A DNA stretch of 64,000 nucleotides from Bryum argenteum (GCA_037043015.1 CM073322.1:11667601-11731600); one strand, 5' to 3'; positions 1 to 16,266 are shown, numbered from the stretch's first letter. The notes: a model not told the origin generated them from the letters alone. Translations and numbers: made by a program.

Positions 1-5
1 TGGAA

Positions 6-1295
6 ATGCCAGAGCTGGAGGAAGAGGATGCAAGAGAGTTATTTGTGCACCATGCGGTACCTGACCTTCATGTCGCGAATGCAGATGATAAGTGGATAAT
101 CGACCGCTGCATTGCACAATGTCGCTTCCGCAAAGGCAAAAAGGACGATGAGCATTACCTTCCTTTAGCACTGGAGGTCTTGGGGATAGAACTAAGGAGT
201 TTCGGCTATAACCCCAGAATATGGCTAGAGAATTTGTCCAAGGGTAACAAATTTAATTGCTTTCGCCGAAAGGATCACCCGATTTTCTCTCGACTTCGGA
301 TAGAGTTCGATGCACTAACAACAAAGGATCAACTTCTCTTCATGGACGTGGCTCTATATCTGCCGAACCGCAGTTCGGCGATGGGGGATTTGAACAACTT
401 CGATTGGCTAAGTATTGTGCACAGATCTGAAGTGAGTTGCATCAAAAATCGGGTGAGAAGCTCACACCTTTCAGAATCTGCAACATAGTTCAAACGCATT
501 TGTAAGCATTTCATTCTTTATGTCCGTTGGGTATGTCGTACAATGTCATATCTTCATAATATCGTTTGCATTCCACCATCTGTATTGCAGTTGAAGGGTC
601 TCAAGGCCAAGTCACTCGTGGAAGACATTGGCGATGGCTTCTATATAGTCAAAATGCACGACTTGTTTCGCGAGTTTGCCACAATCGAGGCAAAATCAGG
701 GGCCTTAGATAGCCAACGCTGGATACACCATAATGGAGAAGGGTACCCTATCGATCTTGAGAAGACACCCCCCGGAAATTGTTGGTCAGAGATGGAAAGA
801 ATCTCTGTAAGATATCAGAAAGAAGATGACATGGAATCAATGAAGGGAGTGAACTGGCAGCACTCCTCCAATGTTGTGGTCCTTGAGCTCAGGATTGGCC
901 GAGGGGAGGTTCTGAACTTGGACAGCCTGCTTTGCTTAAGAAGTCTGGACGTAAAATGGCGGGGGGAAGTGGGCGGGGGAGTGATTGGATTAGGGAAGCT
1001 AAAGTATCTCGCTTGGCTTCGATTGTGGAATATGCACTGTGCACCGTGCTTTGAAGAAATGGATTGCTTGTCAGGACTTGTAGTGGTAATCTTGCGTTCA
1101 TGGTGTAAAGGAAATAGTTGTAAGGATCAGGAAGGACATGTACAGCTCCTGGAACCGCCCCACTTAGACAAGTGCATCCGTCTTCAGGAGTTTCACCTCG
1201 AGTCCAAGTATTTGATAGAATTACCAGATTCAAGCAGGTTTTCTCTGTTGAGGAGGGCTAATTTTGCTAATTGTCGTCTCGCAAAGGTTGCTTGA
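6..1295 (+). CDS. NLR (NB-ARC/LRR) disease-resistance protein, 3' part, possibly broken at the end
   Basis: Partial intracellular immune receptor whose 5' end lies outside the window. Exon 6-452 carries the end of the NB-ARC domain: a GLPLAL-type motif (LPLALEVLG, about residue 52) and the ARC segment LFMDVALYLP. A donor (GTGAGA) at 453 and an acceptor (TTGCAG) ending at 590 join it in phase to 591-1295, giving the classic LKGLKAKSLVED then MHDLFREFA (MHD motif). Leucine-rich repeats follow, for example LNLDSLLCLRSLDVKW. Without splicing, a TAG at 486-488 would end the first exon. The frame stops at 1295, but a +1 frame just beyond still reads LELSPTFVQLKSLPA, so the LRR end is either frameshifted or spliced again. 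NLRs sense pathogen effectors and the MHD motif controls the nucleotide switch; that role here is family knowledge. Confidence 0.8.
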
Positions 1296-4164
1296 ACTCA
1301 GTCCTACTTTCGTACAGTTGAAATCCTTGCCGGCGAAAGACCAGAGCTCAACTCGTCACCTTATTTCACTTATTTAGCCAACATCCCGAGCATTGTCTGG
1401 CGAGCACAAGACCACACTTACGCAGCGCGGTGCAGGATCTCAACGTTGTTTGGTGAATCGATGGTGCCATCAGGACATCTTCGCAACGATGATCAACCAT
1501 CGGCCTAGATGGGACTATCACTGGGAACCTCTGGTGCTCTGTATTCTATTTGTTCATTTATCTCTGACCTGTTGACTTGCTAATCACTGACGGCTCAAGT
1601 GATATACCGTTCTCCTCTGCAATGAAATCACGTTTCATTTGTGTCAGAAAATAGAAGAAGCACAAGACAACACTTTTATTATCAAATGTAGAGAAAAAGA
1701 TGTGATGGTCACTTAGATTGGGATGAACATTGTAAAGAGGGGCCTATATGCAGTATTCTTGTGGAAAGATCATCATTTGAAAGAAAATACTCACATATTG
1801 TATGAAACTGTACCAACAATTATTCAATGCTGTATTATTCCATGAAGGAGGTGAGTTGATTTAGTTTTTTTGCATTGTGTTCTACTAGAGTGTAGGTGTA
1901 GTGTACTTCATGCTTATTTTGATTGTTTGACATAGTAGCGTGAATGATTGGGTATCATATTCATTGCATATCCGTATACTCTCCCCACCTGTCACCTTAC
2001 ATGCAGTACATTTTCATGGGTGGAAATGAGTCCTTTGTAAAGCCAACAAGATGAGCAATGCGTGAACCACAGAAACTCTACTTGTAGATTGAAATTAGTT
2101 CAACTCAGAAACAGAAACCATGAATGGCTCATGTGTGTTAATTGCAATAAGAATTAAGTGCCTCGTAACGTCGTACAGTACTGTACTAGTGCATACCTGA
2201 TACCAACTAAAAGTAAAACGACGCAGGACGCAATGGCCTTTCTGTATAAAATATTTGGACATGAGGTGAAAGAGGCTACTCTGAAGTCCGCTGAATACGC
2301 GAGGCTCCAAGTTTCATTGACGCTGCTCTGCCCCGACCTCGTCCACTACCGGATACACTTGAGGCTGAAGGAGCACTTGCAGTTGTATTTCCATTATGCA
2401 GCTGCAACATGCAATAGTTATTCGGGAACTGTGTTGTTTTCTCAGTAACAAGATGAGACATAGATATGCAAAAAGAGAACTACACATAGAGTGGCATCTC
2501 TATACCGCCCAATTCCCAATGTAAAATAATGCATGATGATGTCGTAGATGCTCTGAATGTATATTCATGCAAATACAGATGTCTAAGGTCAAAAGAAATA
2601 TCACAACATCAAGTTCAAGCACTGTGATAACACTACTTCACGGAACAACAACTATAAAACGTAGGAAATTCCTGACTCCTAGAGTAAGCATATCAACAGT
2701 GTCATACCTTGGAATGCTCTTTTACAGATTGCAGGAACTGTTCTGTTGCCTGAAAAGCCTTTGCCCGAACATCACTGCAAACATCAAATTGTATTGAAAT
2801 TAAGTTGCCATTATAAGAACAGTTAGCTTGATAGAAAATAAATGTCAAACACGAGCGATAACACCTCCAAATTATTACGCCTGTTTCGCTCGTCACGTGA
2901 TACAAGGACACAATAAAAAAGGGTATACCACACGACAGAACAGAACCAAGTGGTGCGGAGATGTGCAGAAAAAGAGTTGTACCCATCTGAATCAACAGTA
3001 AGAACCACGAGATGTGGTAGAGTACGAGTTGCAGTTTTTGTTGCATAGTGATACTTAGCAGTTGCCATAAGAGCCAATATTCCTGCAAGATGGGCATACA
3101 TATTCAGAAGGTGCAGAGTTATAAACTTTTTGGTGTTATTTTGTGATCAAACAGGTATTCAGAACAGAAAGACGAACATCCCAATTTCCCAATTGTAAAT
3201 TCAGACGCATGAGGAGTTCATCCTGCAGGAAGAAGCCTGTCAGATCAAGTCAAATAGCATCATCAAAACAATCCTCGAATAGCAATCTCCGCTAGCAGAT
3301 TAATCCAGATCATTGAGACCGCAGGGCTTGTAGATTGACATAAGAAAATCACAATTTACCAGCTAGTCTAGCAGGAGCAAAACCGTCTCGAAGAGCCCGC
3401 ACAGTAAACGCATTGATCAAAATCCTTTTGCTTGTCTGCACACATCAACGCCTCCTCACTCAATATCATATTTTCTAATATAATCCACCACAAGTATCAT
3501 CGTTCACAACTAGGTCAATAAATAGTGACGACACATGGACAACGTACCACATCATTGAGATAGCTAGCAATGTTGGCAAGTAAGATTATCAGATTATGGC
3601 GCGGATCGCTGGTTCCCCGTCTACCTGAAACAAAGAAAACAATGATTCAGTTCCAACCAGGGATAACCTTCTAAATATACAGAACAACCCACCAATGTGA
3701 AGTAACCCAAACATAAGAATACAACACTGACCTGTAACTTTGACAGGTGCTTCACATGCGAAGTTGCGAACCTGTGATGGTGCGCTGGCTTAGCTGCAGA
3801 AGGGAACAAACCCGGAGTAGCAGTTGGCTGATGCATGATAAACTAGAGGTAATGATTTCTCTAGATAAACAAATAATGGCTACTCAAATGTATCAAGTGA
3901 GCTTAGTTCAACATGACTACAAAGTGACTCTGAATCTCTTAGATCTTTAATTAATTTGACGTCTCAGAGCTGGAACATGTTGTTGCTAAGCTTTGGTTAA
4001 TGCTCTGAGTGCTGCATACTAAACAAATCATGCTTATGTGGTTATCTTCAATATATTTTATTGCCTCAGTGGCCTACTTGGTTCTCATTGTGTACATGTA
4101 TTTGTAAGGTTACTAAGTATAGTATGCGCTTCAACTGATATTTCTAATTGGATGTGTTGATATA
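1296..4164. other. Intergenic, no recognisable gene
   Basis: No reading frame here resembles a known family and the short frames have no supporting domain. A stretch on the minus strand around 3740-3830, followed by 3590-3625, has splice-like borders (TTTCAG before GTAGACGG) and could be remnants of a minus-strand gene, but I cannot name it. Confidence 0.5.
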
Positions 4165-4485
4165 GCTACATTCCCCAGACAACAGGGGTTTTGGCTCGAG
4201 AGTGCAAAGATGTGAAGAGTGACCGTGTTTACATTGGATCGTGCACTGGTGGAAAGATCGAAGATTCTATTGCTGCTGCAGAACTTTTGGCAATATCAGT
4301 GAGTTATGAAATCATATCGAAAGTGGTTTATGTGCTTCAAAGAGCACGGACTTCCAGAGTAGAATGATCGATACTCATTTCTATGACAGGGCCAAAAAGC
4401 GAAAGTGCCAACGTTTCTTGTCCTCGCTACACAAAAGGCCTGGATAGACTTGTACTCCCTGCCAGTACCTTCCGCACCACTTGTT
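4165..4485 (+). pseudogene. Isopropylmalate dehydratase large subunit (IPMI/LeuC-type) fragment
   Basis: Two adjacent exon remnants of the aconitase-family enzyme of leucine biosynthesis. Up to 4298 the frame reads LARECKDVKSDRVYIGSC then TGGKIEDSIAAAEL, which contains the first iron-sulfur cysteine (SCTGGK). A GT donor follows at 4299. After an acceptor ending at 4389, the frame 4390-4485 reads KVPTFLVLATQKAWIDLY then SLPVPSA, the next segment of the family. The following conserved block with the CxxC iron-sulfur cysteines is absent, as are all upstream exons, so this is a gene fragment of about 60 codons. The retained intron shows that it came from genomic DNA and not a retro-copy. Confidence 0.75.
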
Positions 4486-6289
4486 AATGCTCTGTCATTC
4501 GGAAGGATTTTACGCTTGGTCCTTGATCATGTGCTTTGGAATGGATCATACACCTCAGTAAGCGTACATACCATTTGCGAACTCCTCAGTTGCTCGAGAG
4601 TTTCAAGTATTTGTGGATTGTGTTGTTTCAATAGGTAATCAATGGCTTCTATGTTCTACTTTGCTCGCTATTCCGAAACATCAAGGGTCACAGCGTTGCG
4701 GGTGTACACTTCTGCATAGCCTGGCAGTTCGTGACCAAGTCTCCAATATAAATCCACAAGAGTCCTTGGGGATGTGGTCCAAACTGGAAATTTTCGTTGG
4801 CTGCATCCCAATGAGTTCGGTAGAAGAAATTACGGTTTGATTCGTCTCTGGCCGCAGTTCCAACCAACCTATGGCAAACCCTCACTATTTCCTTGAGGTC
4901 ATAATACCATCCTTACTCAGCACTAATGTGGTTCATGAATACAAGATGAGTGTGAGCACGCCAACTCCAGATAAGATCTTTCCATCAATAATTCTGGTAC
5001 TAATCCCCGGATCATTCTGCGGATCCTTAACATGGCTCAGTGGCATGTTAGCCTGCAAACCGAACACCTCGTATAGCCTCTTGTGAAACGGAAATTCGCA
5101 ACATCGACAAAATCTGCTAATTAGGAAATACCCAATCAAACACATTGGGTGAAACTTATGCAGACATGTTCCTAGTGCTTATGCTCCTTCAAGTCCAAAA
5201 GGATTTTGGCACATAACATACTATTAAGTACCCATTTCAAGGGGTTAGACGGCTTAGACCAAAGAAGCCGAGCATTGATGTTGGGCCTCAAGTATAGATC
5301 TTGGAATTTTGGAACTTTAAAAATCAAAATCCAATTTTACCCAGTCGATGAATTCCTTGTTGGCTTGCATGGGCAAATTGTCCAGAAAGAGATTATTGGA
5401 GCTTGCCCAAGAAGGTAACCCAAGATCATGCCTGCAGTTGTTCACAAGACACTCATTGTCGATCTTTTTGAACTATACTTCCAAGCGTTGATTATGGGAT
5501 TTGGTCTGTTGTAGGAGGATTTAGCTTATATAAACTATCATAATGGAAAGGTGGGGTAATGCCTGTTCTTGCTAGAGTTGTTGTAAAGAGAGAGATTTTG
5601 TTATGATCCACGTTGCATGTTATAATGAGATTGTTATCATATCATATTTAATCCTTCAATGTTAGAAGGTGCCACTAGTGACACAATATTTTACATGTAT
5701 AGTGTTGTACAGTACAAGAACATGATTAGATTCACATAAGAAAATGACCTCCAAATGAAAGATGTTAGTTGAAGAATCTTCAATTCAAAGGTGTAAGTCT
5801 TGCTAAACTTCATACATTTTTTGTATCCTATAGAGTGAAATACGTGTAGGTGTAAATGGTTCTCGAATGACGTCTAAGAATTAATACCATATACCAGCCC
5901 ACTACATGGTGATACCCACACAAGTTTCTGCGTGCTCTACTGTTTTGATACTATAAATATGGGGATTTTAAGTCCTCTATCTATGTCTATGTATTCTGAA
6001 ATGTTAAGATTGACAAAGATAACCCATGTAATATTTCTTAGCCATGCGAACCTAAACAAGACCATTTTAAATTAGTGCTTCCTTAACTAGAACTGAGAGG
6101 TATCCCTTCCGATGCTAGTACCATACACAAAGACTCTTCCTCCCATAGGCTCCTACAATAGAGCCCGAACTCCATCTTAAACCCCTTTCATCTACTCCAT
6201 TCAATGCTTCACCACCTAGTCAGCTAACTCTACCAATTTGTCATTCTATTCGCACGAAACGACCTTCCGTACACCTAGAAGGTTTTGTG
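4486..6289. other. Non-coding, unrecognised remnants
   Basis: AT-rich sequence without a supportable gene. Between about 4690 and 5145 both strands have short open frames; the minus strand reads MPLSHVKDPQNDPGISTR, which looks protein-like, but I do not recognise it and it is interrupted. Confidence 0.4.
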
Positions 6290-6772
6290 GGAAATATAGA
6301 GAACTCGCATCTTACTTATAAGGCTGACTTAGATAACTCCAAGTGGGTTGAGGCAATGCATGAGGAAATAGACAATTAGGCCATGAAGACATGGACACTT
6401 ACCAAATTACTTCTTGGGCATCACCGCCATCTCTTCCTAGTGGTTGTTTAAGTTGGCCCAGGGCAACATACTCAGAGGCCAAAAGGCCGTTTAGTTGCTC
6501 ACGGGTTTCAAGAATGTGAACGTGTTGATTATTACGATACCTTCGTAATACCGTAAAGGTAATTACTTCCTTAGGAGGCACTATGGGTTAGGATATCCAT
6601 CATATGGATCATGTCAAAACAACATATCTTAAGAGCCATTTGCAAGAGAAAGTCAATATGTGTCAACCACCCGCACATGTTGTCAAAGGAAAAGAAAATT
6701 TACTCTCTGAACTACACCAATGGTTATATGGTCTCAAACAATCCGCTCAGAATTGGACTTGAAAGATTAATA

Positions 6773-7074
6773 TGGTATGCACACCTATTATCGTGCACTT
6801 AAGGAAAATTGAGGGAATCTATATACTTGGAAAGAGAAATGAGTGGGTTACTATTTTTCAGGGATGAGGAATAGGAAAAGACTCACTTTCCCTATTTTTG
6901 TGGTTTTAAAAAAAACACACATAATTAAATACAATTTTTAGAAGCAGTAGCCTAAAGGCGGACACCCTAATTATGTTCACATGAGGTACATGCAAGGGAG
7001 GTTAGATCTTCATGAAAGAAAGAATCTTGGGTGCACGCCTTTAGGTAGGTGTCCGCTTATAGGTGTGCATACCA
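6773..7074. mobile_element. 302-bp TIR element (MITE) with TA target duplication, inside copia RT
   Basis: The termini are a perfect 16-bp inverted repeat (TGGTATGCACACCTAT at 6773-6788, its complement at 7059-7074). TA flanks both sides (6771-6772 and 7075-7076). A further subterminal inverted match (CCTAAAGGCGGACACC near 6951 against GGTGTCCGC near 7048) strengthens the structure. Removing the element and one TA rejoins the copia frame. No coding capacity is seen. The TA duplication fits Tc1/mariner-type or related transposases. Confidence 0.88.
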
Positions 7075-7257
7075 TAAATGGCTCCAGAAACACGGCCTCC
7101 AACCATCTCATGCTGACACCAACCTTTATTTCCTTTGCCAAGACGGCTTGATTATCATTCTAATTTTATATGTTGATGATGTATTTCTCACCGATAACTT
7201 TAAGGTGAAAATTTCTAGGCTTTAGAAAAATTTCTGCTCAGGTTTGAAGATGACTTA

Positions 7258-7909
7258 AGGTAGGAGTGGTGAAAACCGTCCAGCCCCAAAAACCGCACAG
7301 TAGGTTTTTGGGTAGGGTCTGTAGAACCGTCCGACGTGATTCGTAAAAAACCAAAGTTAAAAAATTCATGGTAAATTGGCCGCTTTTGGGAACATTTGAG
7401 GTTGGTTCATGCCATGAACTTGGTGGATTAATTGACTCTTTGTGGGTGGAAATGGTGGTTTCATGTCACCATGCACGATTGTCTCAGCACATGTGATTTT
7501 TGTCGCCATCCACTATTTTCAGCTCAACCATGCATACTGAACGGTTTTGGACAACTCCTATGTCAGGTAGTGAATCTTTTTTTATTTTTTTTGGGACATT
7601 CAATTCACAGTTTCCGAAGTACAACCTTGCAAAAAAGCCAGCACTCTATGTTCGGGTAGCGGGACTCCTAAGGCTCCAGATTCAAAAATTCATAGGAAAT
7701 TATAGGATTACTCAATTTTTTTATTTATTTTTTTTTTATTTTTTTTTTTTTTAAAATTTTTATTTTTATTTTTTTTTTTTTTTTTTTTTTTTGGGATGGA
7801 TTTGCAGTTTTGCACTAGCTTTGCGGACCATCAAAAAATAATTAAAATTTTACACCACCATTCCAAGTATGCAAAGCTGAAATTCAGACGGTTTTCACCA
7901 CTCCTACCT
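7258..7909. mobile_element. 652-bp TIR element with TA target duplication, inside the same copia RT
   Basis: The ends form a perfect 23-bp inverted repeat starting AGGTAGGAGTGGTGAAAACC (7258-7280 and 7887-7909). TA is found on both sides (7256-7257 and 7910-7911). The interior has a T-rich tract at about 7715-7795 and no credible coding frame. Its TIR is unrelated to that of the 6773-7074 element, so two different families hit this copia copy. Confidence 0.88.
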
Positions 7910-7965
7910 TATCTCATTCTTGTCTCCAAGTTTATTGGCATACAATATACATCATCTCAAATGAT

Positions 7966-8530
7966 ATACCAAATCTATCAACATGTGTAGTTGTAAGATA
8001 CAAAGGAAAAAACCATATTACCACTTCCAACTTTGACACCCTCCCTAGGGCTAAGATTTTGTTATTTCAATATGAATGTTTTCGCACATCGTTATCTTTG
8101 TGTTGAAAACATTTGTAAAAGGTTTCAAGGTCAAGAAATGTATTAAAAAGAAGATATTCAAAATCCACTAACATTGGGGTTAGCTGTGAGAATTGTTTCA
8201 CAACTGCCAATTTTGACACCTTCCAAAGGATTTAAAAATCATTATTTGTCCATGAAATTTTGCGTATGAAGTCATATTCACGTTGATTACAAGTGCAAAA
8301 ATACCAAATTCAAAAGATCCACACAAAAATAAGTATACCAAATCTACCAACATGTGTTGTTGTGAAAAACAAAGCAAAAAGCTAGTCACTACTTCCAACT
8401 TCAACACCCTCCCTAGGATTGATTTTCTGTTGATACACAATGAAAATTTGGCCACAAGATCATCTCTATATTGGTAACATGTGAGATAAATTTCAAAGCC
8501 AAAAGATGTATACAAAAAAATTCATTCCAT
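7966..8530. repeat. Imperfect tandem repeat, about 180-190 bp unit, three copies
   Basis: The phrases ACCAAATCTAYCAACATGTG and CTTCCAACTTTGACACCCTC recur near 7966/8025, 8159/8206 and 8338/8392, with a fourth start near 8526. Units are diverged. The array begins exactly where the copia similarity fades. Confidence 0.65.
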
Positions 8531-8569
8531 ATCTACCAACGTGTATGTCTTCCATTAGCATCAATCACT

Positions 8570-9060
8570 GCTTATAAACATAGTTGAAGGAGCTTTGTAC
8601 CACCGACTAAATTCCACTCTCTCTCATTCAAGAACTACCTTCAACACTTCTAAGTTTCTAGAGCATTCCTTCCCATGTTGCACAACATCATTTAGCATCC
8701 TTTAGACGTTCTTGATTGGAGTGAGATTGAGATAGTTTGCAAGCCAATTGAGCTTCTCGAGTTGGTGAGATTGTCTCCATTCTTCACATATTTTGTTGTG
8801 ATGGACACGTGCACAATCTTTCATAAACACTCTTAGTGGAACTTGATCCAAGAAATGAATCGATTCACCATTGGAGACCACTTCCACAAATCCTTAGCAA
8901 AATGTTGACATTTAGGCATAATCACAAGTTCTAACAAATGTCCTCTAGGAAATGCACCCCAAATCATTGAAGATGTCCATCCACTTTTAAAAATAGGAAC
9001 TATAGATCTTCATGAACAAGGCTCATATGCACTTCTCCAAACATGAATCTGTCAAGACCT
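8570..9060 (-). pseudogene. Tc1/mariner transposase relic, C-terminal half
   Basis: Read on the minus strand from about 9060 down, pieces in shifting frames match a DDE transposase: VWRSAYEP, IVPIFKSGWTSSMIWGAF, VFMKDCARVHHNKICEEWRQ and KLNWLANYLNLTPIKNV. These correspond to the VPTFKSG...MVWG, DxAxxH and WPAxSPDLNPIENVW blocks. Several stops and frameshifts make it non-functional. The relic near 18 kb belongs to the same transposase type. Confidence 0.75.
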
Positions 9061-11390
9061 TTTTCCTATCTCATAAGTAGATTAATTTGTCTAAACAGTA
9101 CACTCCCACTCTTCAACACTCCATCCACAATACTTGTAACCAAAAGCTCATCGCTGAGACATGTGACGAGGTGTCAAAAAAGGAGTGTCACGTTACTTCT
9201 TTAACTTTGCTTTTTCACAAGCAATACCCCAGTCAAGTGATTAACTTAGAGTTACCCCACTCTTGATCAAAATTCTATATATGATTGGATTCAAATTCTA
9301 TTGAGCTTAGACATAGGGTTGTTTTGCAGGTAGGTTGTGGGAGGGTGAACACCGATTCAAGCACTACAATAACCCTATTAGAGTCTGGTTGTTTTATAGG
9401 TTGTGTGAAGGTGAGCACCAATTCAAGAACTTCAATAACCCTATAAGAGTCTGAGAAGTGAAAACTCAAAGTTGAGGAGCCACTAGAGGTGGGTATGCCT
9501 TTTTGTAGGGCTATTCAACACTAGAATTTTATTTTAGTGTTGAATAGTTATTTGTAAAAGTATGAGTGTTACAGAGAAGAGAGATGCAATACAAAGTGTA
9601 ACAAGAGATGCAAACATGCATGACCGTTGTTGTGTTTTGAGTGACTTCAAGGCATTTTAAGAAGACATTACCATTGTTGTGTTTGAAGACAGAGACACGC
9701 TACCTTTAAGTGGGTGTTTTCAAAACTCCTTGACCCAATTGAAGATCTCTAAGCGGCTACCATCTTCTAAAATACCTTGTTTGGCTTTCATAAAGCATCC
9801 TCCTCATAATTAAAATGCCCAATCCTCTTTGTCTCAAATAGTTCCGCATGCTTCAACTACTTGATTGGGTATTACTTGTTAAATTTGGTTTAAATTCCTT
9901 TTAAGAAAGTAACCTAATACTCTTAAGAGTTGAAACTAAATTAACACTTCAATGTTTGTTTTCAACCATTAAATCTTTCACAAATTAATATTTTCATTGG
10001 TCAAGTATAGCCACTCTTGTTCCTAGTAGTATAGTTCCTATACTTAAATTATGATGCATCTTAGGAATGCAATATGTGTTGTTTACATAGTAAGATGATA
10101 GGTACCAATAAAGCACTTGGAGGAGAGGAATGTAACTATGCAATTCGTAAAAAGAAGTCCTAGATGAATCTTTTTGTTACAATTTTAAATGAATGGAAAG
10201 CTCGCTAGGTAGCTTTGGGATTGGTGTAGTATGAGGATGTTACCAACACTGTGCTTAAGTAGCATCACACTGCTTATTTTTGCACGTCCTTGTGGAAATA
10301 CCATCAATTACTATCACAAAAGCATGAGTATTTCCCAATAAGAAAATTTTATCACAAAGATAAATTATTAGGGACCTTAGCTCAATTATTTATGATCTCG
10401 ATTGTTTTGGTAACAAAAATTGCTTGTGTATGAGCAATGATTGTGGTATTATATCATTTTAGTATGAAAATTTATACCTTCTCAATTGTGTATACATCTT
10501 ATATATATGCACTATCTATCAAATACATAGTAAGTTAAACACATGAAAAAGAAAGTTAAAGAATTAAGTACACTAGTAGGAAAGGTTGAAAATTGACATC
10601 CATAGTGACTTGTCCCTTGTGACAAAAGAGTGTCAGTTTAAATTGTGCTTCTTACATCACAAGAATAAGTTGTTATATTTGTCACTCTTCTTTAAAAAAT
10701 TGTCAATCTAATAGGATAGATTAACTTACTACACCACAACAAATCTAGTAGGATAGTTTAATTTATTACACCGCAACTGAAGTGGATTCAAGAAACATAA
10801 TGAACAATGTAGATTTAGATTGAAAATTTCCAGAAGATCGATACATGTATACACTAGGGAGCTCGATACAACCCACTCCCTCTATTCTATTCATCACCAT
10901 TACTCTACTCATCACCATTACAGGCTGAGCTGCATACGGCCCACTCGCTCTATGCTATGATGAGTAAGGTTGTCTCTTGTACGTCCTAACGGCAATAGTT
11001 TTAACAGATACGATCACTCTTATTGGAATAGATTCCAACAACAACAAATCTAATAGGATAGTTCAACTTATTACACCACAACAAATCTAAAGAGAAGTGA
11101 CAAATATAACAATTTATTTTGATGTTTTTAGAAGCATAATTAAATAAGCTCTCTTGAGTCATGAGGGACAAGGCACTCCGGACGCCATTTTTTTGCCATT
11201 TTCTACTAATGATAGTTCTAAAAAGACATATAAAGAAATCAGTCAATATTTAGTACCATATCAAGCACATGCTAGAAATGAACTCAGAAACAAGAAGTTG
11301 AGGAGATCTGAGAGAAAGATCGATGGAAATACGACCAGCGAATCTCACAGCCAAAACTCAAAAGAGTATAAGTGAACATCAAACCTCAAA
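9061..11390. other. Intergenic with low-order repeats
   Basis: No gene is recognised. Direct repeats of AATCTARTAGGATAG with TTATTACACCRCAAC occur near 10706, 10744 and 11043. A 24-bp near-perfect inverted pair lies at 10670-10693 and 11089-11112 (GTTATATTTGTCACT core). A near-duplicate about 70 bases apart sits at 9330-9450 (GGTGAACACCGATTCAAG against GGTGAGCACCAATTCAAG). Confidence 0.5.
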
Positions 11391-11511
11391 ATTTCATTCA
11401 TGCTCCAGTGAGAACAAACGCAAAGCATGAAATTGCTTGCCTGACCAAGTGTTTGATGCTACAAAGGATATGTTTTCCGAATATATACATATATACATAT
11501 GCAATAAAAAC

Positions 11512-15232
<3,721 letters not shown>

Positions 15233-15704
15233 TGTCAGCGATCGGCAGAAGAGCAAGAAAACCCCAGTGAGAAATTCGCCGACAAGCTTGAGGACACGAA
15301 AGTACCGACTAGTAAGAGAATGCTAGAAGAGGAGCAATTGGGGTTCACTGATTGAAGACTAGTAGAGATCAAGCTACACATGGATTGTTAGCTTTTTGAG
15401 ATTCGCAGTGCCAGTCCCACAACAGGACAACTGCGAGTCATGTGAGCACTGCTCATCTTATCGTCATCAATTGCTTGCTACGGGGAATCGTGCCGGTTGA
15501 TAAGAATCATTAGCCGGAAATGGAATCAGTTGCTCGCTACTTGCACTCTGTCTTTACATCTTGATATTTGAAGTTCTCTATCGTTTCTTGTGTCTCTTTT
15601 GGATGGAAATTTATGTTACGAGATGAAATTGGACATAGTTGGACGGATATGAAGTTGCCAAAAATAGATAAAATATTCAAATATTAAGATATTTTCTAGA
15701 AAAT
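15233..15704. other. Probable xylulokinase 5' flank
   Basis: This is upstream of the minus-strand start codon at 15232. No convincing TATA box or other coding sequence is evident; 15300-15560 is of average composition, then AT-rich up to the TTAA element. Confidence 0.4.
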
Positions 15705-15708
15705 TTAA

Positions 15709-16069
15709 CCCTTAAAGGTCCTTGCAAGCCCGAGGGGCTGTTTTCCAAGAGAATATGCCTTGTAGCTCTCATTGTACTCAAAATTTCACTTATATTTTGA
15801 TGTCAAAGTGGTCACCTTCTTGTGATGCATTCAAAGAGTGAAGTTTCACAAATCAAAGCACAATTTGTATGAGTGATTTTGTACTTTTAAAAGGATTGTG
15901 GTAGGTAGGTTGGGTTGTACATAAACTTGTAGAAGGTTGTAAGCTCATCACTGATTGGTCCTTCATGATGCCCAAGTTTTAAAAGTGCACTATTCATGAT
16001 GCCCAAGTCCAAAAGATATTGTAATCCAATTTTGGGCTGCCCGTTCTAGACCCCAAGGACCTTCAAGGG
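15709..16069. mobile_element. TTAA-flanked TIR element, 361 bp (piggyBac-like MITE)
   Basis: The inverted termini CCCTTAAAGGTCCTTG (15709-15724) and CAAGGACCTTCAAGGG (16054-16069) match at 15 of 16 bases. A TTAA copy flanks each side (15705-15708 and 16070-16073). There is no coding capacity. TTAA target duplication with CCC/GGG ends is the signature of piggyBac-type transposition. Confidence 0.85.
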
Positions 16070-16087
16070 TTAAAGAAATCAAATGTG

Positions 16088-16178
16088 ACACCACAAGCCT
16101 TGGTTTCATGAGTATGGCTCATGGCCCCCAATGAAGAGGTTGTGGGTTCTATTCCCTATGCCGTCGTGATTGCGATTT

Positions 16179-16180
<2 letters not shown>
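16088..16180 (+). mobile_element. SINE-like, tRNA-derived sequence, copy A
   Basis: It starts ACACCACAAGCCTTGG and shares GGCTCATGGCC and a B-box-like GGGTTCTATTCC with the minus-strand copy at 38015-38103. The A-box region is more decayed here. It ends in a long AT/GT simple repeat, as a retroposed tail might. It cannot fold as a real tRNA. Confidence 0.55.

Positions 16181-16266
<86 letters not shown>

Larger units (their letters stand above)
6290..7965 (+). mobile_element. Ty1-copia retrotransposon pol fragment (reverse transcriptase), dead
   Basis: Degenerate copia reverse transcriptase with stops and frameshifts. Visible blocks in order are the WVEAMHEEI-type start, RLVAHGFQE with DYYDTFV, KTTYLKSHLQE, HQWLYGLKQSAQNW, and the catalytic YVDDVFLT at about 7173-7196. 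Two terminal-inverted-repeat elements (6773-7074 and 7258-7909) interrupt it; skipping each one restores the family alignment, ending with FIGIQYTS near 7930. No LTRs, integrase or RNase H are visible here, so this is an internal fragment. Confidence 0.85.

Noticed and set aside
2158..2448. 96-codon plus-strand open frame, and the antisense frame at 2276-2461
   Set aside because: No domain, no splice context and both strands open over the same stretch; looks like chance.
7500..7754. Phe/Tyr-rich plus-strand frame ending in the T-tract
   Set aside because: Lies inside the 652-bp TIR element and is a product of poly(T).
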